Origin: an uncultured Clostridia bacterium
Lineage (GTDB): Bacteria > Bacillota > Clostridia > Oscillospirales > Oscillospiraceae
Reading direction: 5' to 3'
DNA: 49,369 nucleotides
NCBI GenBank assembly: GCA_946184165.1
Contig: CAMHEN010000004.1
Location: 1-49,369, forward strand
In this document: piece after piece, positions 33,701 through 41,230 of the stretch
Layout: each line of letters opens with the position of its first letter
How positions within the stretch are numbered: position 1 is the stretch's first letter
Notes under the pieces: model-generated
Told to the model about the DNA's origin: nothing
What the model saw: only the letters and a program-made list of their open reading frames with translations
Databases searched by the model: none
Position numbers and translations under genes: made by a program

Positions 33701-35410
33701 GTTGTTGCCCTTGGAGCCGAAGGTGACCACGACGTCCACATCGAAGCCGGGCATGGTGAAGGTGTTGCTGAACACATTCACAGCAGCGCCGGTCGCGTGG
33801 TTGGTCACGGACAGGGCCGTCGGCTCATAGCCTTCGTTGGCCTTGGTGACAACGGTGACCAGAGCGCCCTTGGCCGCGCGGGTCACGGCGTTGCCGTTGA
33901 CCTGGAGGTAGAAGCTGCCGGACTGCTCGCTGACATTGCCGGCGGCGTCGACCGTGCTCACGTAGAAGGCATAGGTGGAAACAGGCTTGAGCGTAACTTC
34001 CACAAAGGCCACAGCGTCGGGCATGAGGAAAGCGTTGGACGCGCTCACGGAAATCGCCGTCTTGTTGGTGGCAGAGATGGACTTGTTGTAGTAGGCCGTG
34101 ACATTCTGGATCTCATAGTTGGGATCGGTGCTGCGGATCACGACCGCCGCGCCCTTGACCGCGGACAGGACGGACACGCCGCCGACGGAGGCGCTGGCCT
34201 TGCCGCTGTAGTTGGAGATGATCTTGATGTCATGACCGCTCTTGATGGATGCGTCAACACGCACATCGCAGCTCGGCATGATGAAGCTGTCGCCGCTCAG
34301 GCGCAGGTCAGCCAGGCCGTTTGCGTGCTTGACCGTCAGGGACTCGATAGCCTTGCCGGAGTTGGTCTCGGTGACCACGGTGACGGTTGCGCCGGCGGGC
34401 GCCGCAGTGACGACCGTATTGTTCACGTAGAAGAGCATGGTGCCGTCCGAGGAGGACATGCCGCTCGAGAGCTTATAGAGCTTGGACGTGGTGGTGGTCG
34501 TCGTCGTGGTGGTGCCGTTGCCGTCGGTGACCGAGGTGGTGCTGGTCGAGGTGGCCGTGGAACCGGGGTTGCCGGTGCCGGGCATGGAGACCATCATCGG
34601 CTGCGGGTACAGGAACAGCTCACCGGCCTTGATCGCGCCGAGGTCGTCCTTGTTGTTCAGCGCCTCGAGCAGTCTCTTGACGGCGTTGTAGTTGAGGCCG
34701 TGGCTGGCCGTGATCGCGTAGGCGGTATCCTTATTGACGAGCCTGTGCGCCATGACCGCGTAGCAGGTGGTGCCCACGGACGGGCAGACCGGCGTCGGGA
34801 TGATCAGGGTGTCGCCCGCTCTGACGTTCTTCCAGTTGGAGATGCCGTTCACATTTGCGATGAACGAAGAGAACTTCGAGAAGTTGACGCCCAGGTTGTT
34901 GCACACGCCGGAAACCGTTTCGCCGTAGGACATGGTATAGGGCACCAGGTAGTAGGCGAGGATATCCGCGTTGGCAGCGGCGTTGGACGCAGAGTTGACC
35001 GTGCTGGTCGACGCCGTGGACGCAGTGCCAGTCGTGGCAGTCCCCGTCACGGCGGTGCCTGTCACGGCGGTGCCGGCGGAGTAGGCATTGACGCGCGCAC
35101 TGTTCAGGTTGTTGCTGATAACCGTCGCGTCATAGTCGCTCGCAGGCAGAATAAGCGTCTTGCCGACAGCCAGCTTGTTCCACTGGCCGTCATTGATGTT
35201 GTTGAGCGCCATAATTGCGTCCTTGCAGGTGTAGTAGTTCAGACCCAATCTCTGGCAGATCCTCAACACGAAGTCGCCCTGCGCCATCGTATATTCGACG
35301 ACGTTGGCGCCATACATAGTGCTGTCTGCATAGGCGGAGACGGAAATGCCCGAGAACAGGGACAAAACCATCATAACCGTCAGCAACATACTTATGATCC
35401 GTTTCTTCAT
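30704..35410 (-). CDS. Giant exported protein: three LysM-like domains plus about 13 beta-repeats
   Basis: The 1568-residue protein begins with the signal peptide MKKRIISMLLTVMMVLSLFS, cut near SAYA. Three LysM-like domains follow (about 35-95, 150-205, 210-275): EYTMAQGDFVLRICQRLGLN, PYTMSYGETVSGVCNNLGVN and HRLVNKDTAYAITASHGLN, each ending in a LxxPxx-type strand. They are joined by Thr/Ser-rich linkers, one with nine Thr in a row. From about residue 310 to the end, some 13 blocks of 70-140 residues repeat a pattern of beta strands ending F-MP---V-V---F, as in divergent InlB-B/Flg_new-type repeats. There is no LPxTG motif or membrane tail; LysM probably binds it to the wall. It may be an adhesin or a structural wall protein. 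SD is GGGGGAGCAACT. Confidence 0.85.
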   Translation of the reverse strand: MKKRIISMLLTVMMVLSLFSGISVSAYADSTMYGANVVEYTMAQGDFVLRICQRLGLNYYTCKDAIMALNNINDGQWNKLAVGKTLILPASDYDATVISNNLNSARVNAYSAGTAVTGTAVTGTATTGTASTASTSTVNSASNAAANADILAYYLVPYTMSYGETVSGVCNNLGVNFSKFSSFIANVNGISNWKNVRAGDTLIIPTPVCPSVGTTCYAVMAHRLVNKDTAYAITASHGLNYNAVKRLLEALNNKDDLGAIKAGELFLYPQPMMVSMPGTGNPGSTATSTSTTSVTDGNGTTTTTTTTTSKLYKLSSGMSSSDGTMLFYVNNTVVTAAPAGATVTVVTETNSGKAIESLTVKHANGLADLRLSGDSFIMPSCDVRVDASIKSGHDIKIISNYSGKASASVGGVSVLSAVKGAAVVIRSTDPNYEIQNVTAYYNKSISATNKTAISVSASNAFLMPDAVAFVEVTLKPVSTYAFYVSTVDAAGNVSEQSGSFYLQVNGNAVTRAAKGALVTVVTKANEGYEPTALSVTNHATGAAVNVFSNTFTMPGFDVDVVVTFGSKGNNIVILPAVGNKVVAQVGGNVVTEANTGATVTLAVDTTDPDYDSAYVVTGYDIVRNSDGLKVTMSGTNTFVMPKGGVTITPIFRGGAHTITSQFYLNSASAPAGYQNCSFTATINRNNQAFTGEFKANGQTSNDATRELRQLNSNVFYGDYIDLRSACGEGMAFARYEITDASGNVIPALEEANSQANLNGYFQMPDQDIVIHAYFERGTVAIGQYAVIRGAGDVNYRVGANSAAACMPGDTVVLTPRAAFGYRWTGTLTNYADKLIVTRKDNGAIVTLTPIANADGTFSYSFVMPAEGVYIQVAFDAAPFTITMRCVDEAGNNLNGQGLWQIAINGDIGAVDNSPAAATTVNVNYGDAVVVAMTESGVSQYDMMGFRIDGHEYIADVRNYFYNFQMIDERAKNLEIVAILRPKTPFQPALRALNAYYDANKGNVEFLLLDRNPLDFTQLSSTQYGNVGAGHYSIVATDGTNNINPSSYQKAAIPGDYVAILVDSANGMYNVTANDISIVALEGDSNRIVPFAVTGWTIGGAARNFFVFQMPSSPVSISVNFAEVAYSLRVRVAEADGTPVTSGYVQVSTNGANYRDVAADTTFDNVAFGAQIMVGRTEFARAQGMVISSVEILNTTAGVTVPYYDNSASGEGIWFTMPSDNVEVRIRVEKQVVDLPIVLQDQVHNGTLIFRSGPNTTDPLVTDFRVGDVVYVFDQPDPGFNNLGEGDLKIYANGMINTANLHSTGPNVWKFTVQPGTTIFGAIFQSAPVSVTYNITPAGANAFINGNVYNGSGTITANVGDVLSIASAEAGYAVTSTDEFVVPAGSPVLNITLAPVGNKLYITSNDYGISPVISATSAGSPIDIGNVATGTPVDVAASDSGKYVVTNVTVTDKDGNFVADGTTGASFNMPAGGALVTVSYEVRTVSVSFAIPAGHKLMVSINGNTATEYDDSITGAINLKVDDRITYSAKGNAFAITNVSDGLTTNNYYGGYIVPNTTAAVTLTFTCNP

Positions 35411-35520
35411 AGTTGCTCCCCCTAATAACTACCCTCACGGGTAAAATGATTACTGTGCTTTGGATTTGCGTTGAATCGCGGACTTTCCAAAAGTTAAAAA
35501 AGCATTACGATTCGGCTATA

Positions 35521-35549
35521 ATATTACAACAACTCTTTCTAAATTGCAA
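35521..35549 (-). promoter_or_regulatory. Promoter of the LysM/beta-repeat gene
   Basis: Minus strand: TTGCAA (35549-35544), 17-nt spacer, TAATAT (35526-35521), about 110 nt before the ATG. Confidence 0.6.
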
Positions 35550-35847
35550 GACCTAAAAGCGAAAAAATTTCAACTTATTGCAATTTGGTGACGTCTCCGT
35601 CTGCTGCCGCAATCCGCGAGGCCTTGATTTTCAAGGGTTTGCACCGTCCCCCTCTTTGCCTTCCGTCTGCCGCAGAGCAGAGGAAATCCGCCGGGGCGCC
35701 GCTTCCGTTCGCTCTATAAGACGCGGCCGAAGCAAAATTGTTCCCGGCCTCTTCCTTCTTTTTTCATTCCTTCCTCTGCGTGGGCCTTGTGTTTTTTCCG
35801 GCCGGATGATACACTGTCGCCATCAAGATCAGACGGCGGGTGATACC
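35550..35847. other. Spacer before the RluA gene
   Basis: No gene with a start signal is visible. A possible plus-strand promoter is TTGTGT (35787-35792), 17 nt, TACACT (35810-35815), 32 nt before the RluA start. The remainder shows nothing. Confidence 0.4.
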
Positions 35848-36501
35848 ATGGATATTCCTATTTTATATTGCGATGATTCCCTGGCCGTCTGTCTCAAGCC
35901 CGCGGGGGTGGATTCCGAGGGGGCCGGGATGCCGATGCTCCTTGCCGGGAAACTCGGCCAGCCGGGGGTCTTCTGCGTGCACCGGCTGGACAAATCCGTC
36001 AGCGGCGTGATGGTCTACGCCCTCACGCGGGAGTGTGCCGCGGCTCTCTCCCGGCTGATGGGCGCGGGGCAGTTTCAAAAGGAGTATCTCGCCGTCGCCC
36101 ACGGGGCTATCCCGGAAACGGAGGGGACACTCCGCGATCTGCTGTTTCACGACAGGGCAAAGAACAAGAGCTATGTGGTCAAGCGGCAGCGCAGCGGTGT
36201 AAAGGAAGCTCTTCTGGATTACCGCGTGCTCGGCTGCGCGGAGGGTCTCTCCCTGCTTCGGGTTCGCCTGCACACAGGGCGCACCCACCAGATCCGCGTG
36301 CAGTTTGCCTCCCGCTGTCATCCGCTGGCCGGGGACGTGAAATACGGCAGTCCCCTGCGGGACTGCCCGATCGCTCTGTTTTCCCACGCCCTTGCCTTCC
36401 CGCACCCGGGGACGGGACAGGCTCTCTCCTTTTCCGCATCGCCGCCCGGGAGCTTTCCCTGGACACTTTTTAATCTGACGCCTGACGGAGGAAAAACATG
36501 A
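35848..36501 (+). CDS. RluA-family pseudouridine synthase
   Basis: The 217-residue product starts MDIPILYCDDSLAVCLKPAG, the standard N-terminal strand set of the RluA catalytic domain. The catalytic Asp lies in FCVHRLDKSVSGVMVYAL, and GRTHQIRVQFAS marks the C-terminal active-site strand. There is no S4 domain, so it belongs to the short RluA/RluC-like class. It isomerises uridine to pseudouridine in rRNA or tRNA in the cytoplasm. The start is set by the family N-terminus; the ribosome binding site (GGCGGGTG) is weak. Its stop overlaps the start of prmA by ATGA, a sign of coupling. Confidence 0.9.
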   Translation: MDIPILYCDDSLAVCLKPAGVDSEGAGMPMLLAGKLGQPGVFCVHRLDKSVSGVMVYALTRECAAALSRLMGAGQFQKEYLAVAHGAIPETEGTLRDLLFHDRAKNKSYVVKRQRSGVKEALLDYRVLGCAEGLSLLRVRLHTGRTHQIRVQFASRCHPLAGDVKYGSPLRDCPIALFSHALAFPHPGTGQALSFSASPPGSFPWTLFNLTPDGGKT

Positions 36502-37421
36502 GATACATTGAAGTGACCCTGAACACACCGAAGGAGGAGCTGGACGCCCGCTGCGAGCAGATGGCCGCGATGGGCGCGGGCGGCTTCGTCATCGAGAACG
36601 AGGAAGATTTCCGGGACTTTCTGGAGCACAACCGCCAGTACTGGGACTATGTGGATCAGGAGCTTGCGGACAGCTTTTCCGGCGTCAGCCGCATCAAGTG
36701 CTACCTGACGGACGACGAAGAGGGGCTTTCGATCCTGCGGGCCTTCCGCGAGAGCTGGCCGGAGCTCACCACCGCCTTTGTGGAGGACAGCGACTGGGAA
36801 AACAACTGGCGCGAGTTCTACAAGCCCATTGAGGTGGGCGAGAAGCTCGTGGTGGTGCCCGAGTGGGAGCAGGCCCCGGACGACGGGCGCATCCCGCTGC
36901 GGCTCGACCCGGGTCTCATCTTCGGCACCGGCAGCCACGCCACGACCCGCATGTGTCTTGCGGCGCTGGAGCCCTTCAGCGGCCCCGGTGTGCGGGTGCT
37001 GGACCTCGGCTGCGGCAGCGGCATTCTCGGCATCGGGGCGCTGCTGCTTGGCTGTGAGCGCTGTCTCGGCGTAGATATCGACCCGAAGGCCCCGGACGTG
37101 GTGCTGTCAAACGCCGCCCTCAACGAGATCGGCTCAGACCGCATGACAGCCTGGGCGGGCGATATTCTGGGAGACGAGGGTCTGCGTGCGCGCATAGGCG
37201 GGGGCTGGCAGCTCGTGCTGGCCAACATCGTTGCCGACGTGATCATCCCCCTGTCCGGACTGGTCGGCCGCTTTCTCGCGCCGGGCGGGGTGTTCATCTG
37301 CTCCGGGATCATTGAGAACCGCTGGCCGGAGACCGCGGCCGCCCTCCGTGCAAACAGCTTTGATATCCTGGATCACCGCTCCGAGGAGGAGTGGCACTGC
37401 TTCGTCTGCAGAGCGAAATGA
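36498..37421 (+). CDS. prmA: Ribosomal protein L11 methyltransferase
   Basis: The 307-residue protein has the typical order of PrmA: an N-terminal beta-alpha domain starting MRYIEVTLNTPKEELD, the linker DSDWENNWREFYKPIEVG and the SAM-binding domain. LDPGLIFGTGSHATTRMCL is the conserved entry loop, VLDLGCGSGILGIGALLLG is motif I, GVDIDPKA binds the ribose, and LVLANIVADVIIPL is the catalytic motif. It methylates L11 with SAM in the cytoplasm. It overlaps rluA by 4 nt (ATGA) and probably shares its transcript. A hairpin terminator follows at once. Confidence 0.93.
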   Translation: MRYIEVTLNTPKEELDARCEQMAAMGAGGFVIENEEDFRDFLEHNRQYWDYVDQELADSFSGVSRIKCYLTDDEEGLSILRAFRESWPELTTAFVEDSDWENNWREFYKPIEVGEKLVVVPEWEQAPDDGRIPLRLDPGLIFGTGSHATTRMCLAALEPFSGPGVRVLDLGCGSGILGIGALLLGCERCLGVDIDPKAPDVVLSNAALNEIGSDRMTAWAGDILGDEGLRARIGGGWQLVLANIVADVIIPLSGLVGRFLAPGGVFICSGIIENRWPETAAALRANSFDILDHRSEEEWHCFVCRAK

Positions 37422-37427
37422 CAGGAA

Positions 37428-37459
37428 AAAGCAGGAGCCGAACGGCTCCTGCTTTCTTA
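37428..37459. terminator. Bidirectional terminator between prmA and the Pro-rich gene
   Basis: 12-bp exact arms AAAGCAGGAGCC and GGCTCCTGCTTT, loop GAAC, T-rich after it on the plus strand and A-rich before it. Confidence 0.75.
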
Positions 37460-37476
37460 TCATATTTATATTCTGT

Positions 37477-38127
37477 TTATTGAATGGGGATGACTTCGCC
37501 CTCATTGTCCTCCTGCCAGATCGTGGGCCCGCCGGCGGAATCCCCGTCCATGGAATCCCCGCTGTAGCTGAACGCCGGATTTTCATCCTGTGCTACACTC
37601 ACATTGTCCTGATTCTGGAAGATGAGGTCGAAATTGTCGTTTGCGATGACACCGCTGTCGTTGATGGTACCGCCGGTGTCGTCCCGCTGAACCCATTCAT
37701 CGCCGCCATCCTCCCCATCGGACGGGTCCACATATTCTCCGTCATACTCTCCATCGTATTCCCCTTCGTCCCCCTCCCAGTCCTGCTGCGGGGGCCACTG
37801 CTGCTGGGCCGGCGGGATGTACGCCGCAGTGTTCGGCTGCTGCGCGGGGGTATAGACGGGCGGCTCGGTCGGCTCCGGCGTGGGCGGCGCAGAGGGCAGC
37901 ACCACAGGCGTCGGCGTGGGCGGCGGCGTCGGTCTGGGCGTCGCGGCGGCAGCCTGTATGCGCGGCAGGACCACCTGCTCCGCGGCGGCGGCATCGGCTG
38001 CACGCTGCTCCGGTGTGGAGAAGCCCCTCGCGAAGCCGAAGAGCGGCGACATCAGCACCACCGCGAGGATTACGATGAGCCCCAGGGCTATGTTTACGGC
38101 CCGTGCGGCCTTGTTCTTCCTGTTCAT
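37477..38127 (-). CDS. Membrane-anchored Pro-rich, acidic-repeat protein
   Basis: The ATG at 38127 follows AAAGGAGTGTGCAGC. The 216-residue protein has one N-terminal transmembrane helix (about residues 15-35, VNIALGLIVILAVVLMSPLF) preceded by a basic stretch. Outside it is disordered: Pro/Thr/Gln-rich linker with TPRPTPPPTPTPVV and PPTPEPTEPPVY, then the triple acidic unit EGEYDGEYDGEYVD, then an acidic tail ending EGEVIPIQ. No enzymatic domain is visible. Pro-rich stalks like this often carry proteins through the wall. I do not recognise a family. It lies 85 nt downstream of the transglutaminase-like gene and may be co-transcribed. A hairpin lies just before its ribosome binding site. Confidence 0.75.
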   Translation of the reverse strand: MNRKNKAARAVNIALGLIVILAVVLMSPLFGFARGFSTPEQRAADAAAAEQVVLPRIQAAAATPRPTPPPTPTPVVLPSAPPTPEPTEPPVYTPAQQPNTAAYIPPAQQQWPPQQDWEGDEGEYDGEYDGEYVDPSDGEDGGDEWVQRDDTGGTINDSGVIANDNFDLIFQNQDNVSVAQDENPAFSYSGDSMDGDSAGGPTIWQEDNEGEVIPIQ

Positions 38128-38142
38128 GCTGCACACTCCTTT

Positions 38143-38184
38143 ATACTATCCCTTGAAAGAAAGTTTCTTATCAAGGAATAGTAT
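38143..38184 (-). promoter_or_regulatory. Hairpin next to the ribosome binding site of the Pro-rich gene
   Basis: ATACTATCCCTTGA (38143-38156) pairs with TCAAGGAATAGTAT (38171-38184), one mismatch that is G-U in the minus-strand RNA. The stem ends 2 nt before AAAGGAG, so it may affect translation or mark the join between two genes. The same 5' motif (TCATACTATTCCTTGAT on the minus strand) recurs at 28424-28441 and 41197-41213. Confidence 0.55.
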
Positions 38185-38211
38185 GACTCCGTTTTCAGGG
38201 AAAACGCCGGT

Positions 38212-40689
38212 TCAGGCGCCGAAATAGTTTTCCGCGGCGCGGTTGTAGAGGAAAAGGGCACGGGCGAGATCGGCCATGTCCGAGTCGCCGCGCTCGATCG
38301 CGTTCTTGGCGTAGCCGAGGACGCTCGTGATGATGGTGTAGGTATTGGCACCGTCCGTAACGGTGAAGCGGTGCGGGGTATCCAGGGCGTCGGCGGCGAT
38401 ATTTTCCACGGTAAGGTAGCTTGTGCCGTCGCTCTTCCTGCTCAGGATAGCCTCCCTGCCGTCGATCGCATAGTTGTAGCGGCCGAGCTCCGCGCCGTCC
38501 CCGAACTGCAGATATACGCGCAGGCTGTTGTCCGCCTCAAACATGACGGAGATGGCGGCTCCCGTCAGGCCCGCCGGCTTTTCCCCCTGGGTGGTCGTGG
38601 CCCAATTTTCGAGATTTGCGGCGGTGACCGCCTTTACCTCGCCGCGCAGCGTCTGCCCGCTCCTGTGGAAATAGTTCTGAGCCGCGGCGCCATAATCCTC
38701 CAAAGCCTGAGCCAGAGCGCGCATGTTTCCGTTTGCGGTGGTGCTCTTCATCTCCCGGGCATAGTCCATGGCAGAAAAGAAGAAGCCGTTGGGGTAGGTG
38801 GTTCCGCTTCGTGAGCTGATGGACACCGGGTTGCCGCCTCCGTCGAAGATCCTGGCCTGTACGGGAACGGCGATGCTGTCAGCGCCCACATTGCAGTAGA
38901 AGCAGCTGTACTCCCCCTCCTGCCGACATTCGGACAGAGGCACGGTCAAAACCGTCTCCCCCTCCCTGCTGAAGCGTATGACGGCTTCGGGATCTTCCGT
39001 CAGCCGCCTTGGCAGTTCAAAGTAGTACTTGATGCGAAGCATCCCGTCAAAGAGGAGGGATACCTGGTGAATGACCGCCTCCTGCTCGGCGCCGTAGTCT
39101 GTCTCCGGGAAATCATAGGCGGCGAAGGCGCCGCTCAGGAACTCATCGCCCAGCTCGTGGCCCTGCAGCCAGTTTGTGCGGCCCTTGAGATAGAAGAGCC
39201 ACTCTGCCGTACTGCGGCCCGTCTCCCAGGTCGCGTCCAGGGCATAGTAGTGCCTGCCGTCGGCGCGAACGATATTCCAGGCGTGGCCCATGCCGTTGCT
39301 GGTCACGATGCGCGCGTCCAGCCCCATCTCGAGGCACAGGCGGTAAAAGGCCACCGCGACACCCTGGCACGCGGCCCTGCCGTTCACCAGCGCGTCATAG
39401 GCGGTGAAGACAATAGGATCGTCCTCCGCGTAGTCATAGTCCACAGTGCCGCTGAGATACGCATAGACGGCGCGGATCTTCGCCTCGTCGCTCTTGCCGG
39501 CGGGGGCAAGCTCCCCGAGCACGGCGGCCACGCGGCCCGTGAGCTCCGCCTCCTGGTCGTAGGTCGTGAAATAAAGGGGTGAATAGACGAAACTGTAATA
39601 ATACTCGCCCGGCGTTTCCCCGTTTGCGGCCGAGCCGCTGCAGGTGACGCCGCCGTATTCATAGCGCAGGTAGTCCCCCTCGGTGGGGGCACCGGTGTGC
39701 CGGATGGCGATATCATAGAGCATCCAGCAGATCTGCTCCCAGACCTCATCCGTAGGCCTGATGCCGCATTTGATGCGGATGCCGATCTCCCGCTGGCGCT
39801 GGATAAGGCCCCGCTTGAGGGCGGCTCCTGCAGCCTCCGGATTGTCGTAGACCACCGGGGTGGTCACTTCAAAGCCGCCGGAGATCTCGCTCAACAGCTC
39901 CGCGAGACTCTCTTCTGGACTGACGGAGGGCGCGGGAATTGCACTCTCCGGGATCAGACGGGCATAATAGGGATTGATCGCCGTGGAGGACAGGCAGACG
40001 CTCACGGCCTTCTCCGGCAGGTTGAGCGCGACGGTCTGCATGCCGCTCTCATCCACACGGAAGCTGCCCTCAGCCTCGACGCCGTCCCGGTAATCATAGC
40101 GGTAGAGGCCGGGCGGCAACAGGTAGCAGCCGTAGTGGATCTCCCCCGTGGCGGGATCTGTATAGGGGGGCAGGACCGCCCCGTCCGCGCTCTGCACCGT
40201 GAGAGCCGCCGGGTTTTCCGCGCCCTCCAGAATCACCGGCATGAGGCGTGTATCCTCCCCGCGATCAGGGGCGAGCTCCGGTGAATCAATCCCGGGCTCC
40301 GCCGGGGGATCGGCGGACTGCGCCGCGGGGTTGATCTCTACCTCGCGCGTGAACCCGTCCAGCGTGAGACTCTGCCGGATAAGCCCGTCGGTGAGGGAAG
40401 CGGGATCGGGACAGGTATAGGAATAGGTACCGGGAGGCAGCAGATAGCTCTGGGCGCCGTCCGTCTCCTCGCCCCGGGGAAGAATCACATTTCCCTCCGC
40501 GTCGAAAAGGGTGACGTCCGCGCCTGTGATGCGCAGACTGACGAGCCGGCTGGGACGCGCTGCCTCCGCCTCCATCGGATCATCCGCGGGCAGTATCTCC
40601 TCCGCCTCCTCGGCGAAGGCTGAAGACGGCAGGAGCCCCGCGAGCAGGAGCAGCGCCAGCAGCAGCGATATCAGGCTTTTTCTGTTCAC
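38212..40689 (-). CDS. Exported transglutaminase-like protein with duplicated beta domains
   Basis: The start is GTG (40689), preceded by GAGGTGAG; the 825-residue protein begins with signal peptide MNRKSLISLLLALLLLAGLL (cut near SAFA). Two related N-terminal beta domains follow (about 45-125 and 145-235), each with a central YLLPPG-Y-Y segment (SYLLPPGTYSY and CYLLPPGLYRY), a tandem duplication. The middle (about 350-500) is a transglutaminase-like cysteine peptidase core: Cys in NGRAACQGVAVAFYRLC, His in NGMGHAWNIV, Asp in YYALDATW, the complete triad. The C-terminal third has further beta strands and helical segments. It may cross-link or cleave proteins at the wall. Its promoter is shared in type with that of the Amidase_6 gene. 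Confidence 0.85.
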   Translation of the reverse strand: MNRKSLISLLLALLLLAGLLPSSAFAEEAEEILPADDPMEAEAARPSRLVSLRITGADVTLFDAEGNVILPRGEETDGAQSYLLPPGTYSYTCPDPASLTDGLIRQSLTLDGFTREVEINPAAQSADPPAEPGIDSPELAPDRGEDTRLMPVILEGAENPAALTVQSADGAVLPPYTDPATGEIHYGCYLLPPGLYRYDYRDGVEAEGSFRVDESGMQTVALNLPEKAVSVCLSSTAINPYYARLIPESAIPAPSVSPEESLAELLSEISGGFEVTTPVVYDNPEAAGAALKRGLIQRQREIGIRIKCGIRPTDEVWEQICWMLYDIAIRHTGAPTEGDYLRYEYGGVTCSGSAANGETPGEYYYSFVYSPLYFTTYDQEAELTGRVAAVLGELAPAGKSDEAKIRAVYAYLSGTVDYDYAEDDPIVFTAYDALVNGRAACQGVAVAFYRLCLEMGLDARIVTSNGMGHAWNIVRADGRHYYALDATWETGRSTAEWLFYLKGRTNWLQGHELGDEFLSGAFAAYDFPETDYGAEQEAVIHQVSLLFDGMLRIKYYFELPRRLTEDPEAVIRFSREGETVLTVPLSECRQEGEYSCFYCNVGADSIAVPVQARIFDGGGNPVSISSRSGTTYPNGFFFSAMDYAREMKSTTANGNMRALAQALEDYGAAAQNYFHRSGQTLRGEVKAVTAANLENWATTTQGEKPAGLTGAAISVMFEADNSLRVYLQFGDGAELGRYNYAIDGREAILSRKSDGTSYLTVENIAADALDTPHRFTVTDGANTYTIITSVLGYAKNAIERGDSDMADLARALFLYNRAAENYFGA

Positions 40690-40776
40690 AGGGCTCTCAC
40701 CTCAGCTTCAGTCAAGGACAGGAGGGTCCGCGTATTTTCATTGACATATCACAATTTACATAATTCGTTACACACT

Positions 40777-40804
40777 ATAATATCAGAATGGGCAAAAATG
40801 TCAA
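40777..40804 (-). promoter_or_regulatory. Promoter of the transglutaminase-like gene (sister promoter 1)
   Basis: Minus strand: GCTTGACA (-35 at 40804-40799), 16-nt spacer, TATTAT (40782-40777). The downstream leader holds GAATTATGTAAATT. Almost the same cassette precedes the Amidase_6 gene at 42779-42806. Confidence 0.65.
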
Positions 40805-40807
40805 GCA

Positions 40808-40852
40808 AAAACCCCGCAAATCCGGGCTCTGTTCCCGGATTTGCGGGGTTTT
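40808..40852. terminator. Terminator between Amidase_6 gene and sister promoter 1
   Basis: Exact 19-bp arms (40808-40826 and 40834-40852) with loop CTCTGTT, T-runs on both strands. On the minus strand it closes the Amidase_6 transcript just before the next promoter. Confidence 0.85.
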
Positions 40853-41218
40853 CATACTGATTATATTAAAGAGCAGACAATGCCTGCTTTTTATAATGAT
40901 CATCGCATGGCGAAATCAATCGAGGACTCGATTGATTTCGCTGCCAAACGACAAGTTTGGCAGCGAATGATTTTATAATCATTCGCGCGATGCTCATTGC
41001 AATGAATATATGGCGCCGCAGCCAACCTGCGGCGCTGAGCCGCAGAGCGGCTCGGTGGAACGCCTTGCGGCGTTTCGCCATCATATAGTCATTATAGCGC
41101 CGCATGGCGCGTTTATAATCGTAGGAGACGTCAGTTGCGCCAGCAACTGTATGCCGCCGGAGGCGGCATCTATTCAATAAACAGTGTCGACTTTTTATTG
41201 AATAATAGTATCAGTATG
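40853..41218. repeat. Hairpin-array element C with terminal inverted repeats
   Basis: About 366 nt, no gene. Its ends match as an inverted repeat: CATACTGATTATATTA at 40853-40868 against the complement of 41203-41218 (CATACTGATACTATTA). In between about a dozen short perfect hairpins follow each other, such as GAAATCAATCGA...TCGATTGATTTC, GCTGCCAAAC...GTTTGGCAGC, GCGCCGCAG...CTGCGGCGC, GAGCCGC...GCGGCTC, CAGTTGC...GCAACTG, ATGCCGCC...GGCGGCAT and ATTCAATAAA...TTTATTGAAT. It lies just after the stop of the Amidase_6 gene. Confidence 0.65.
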
Positions 41219-41230
41219 GTTTGAGCATCC

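Noticed and set aside
30590-35425. A plus-strand open frame of more than 1600 codons opposite the LysM/beta-repeat gene
   Set aside because: It has no ribosome binding site, no recognisable domain, a strange composition rich in Gly, Val, Asp and His, and it mirrors a gene with signal peptide and LysM motifs. It is a by-product of codon use in a GC-rich gene.
40853-41218. Insertion sequence
   Set aside because: It has terminal inverted repeats but no open frame for a transposase and no clear target duplication, so I call it only a repeat element.
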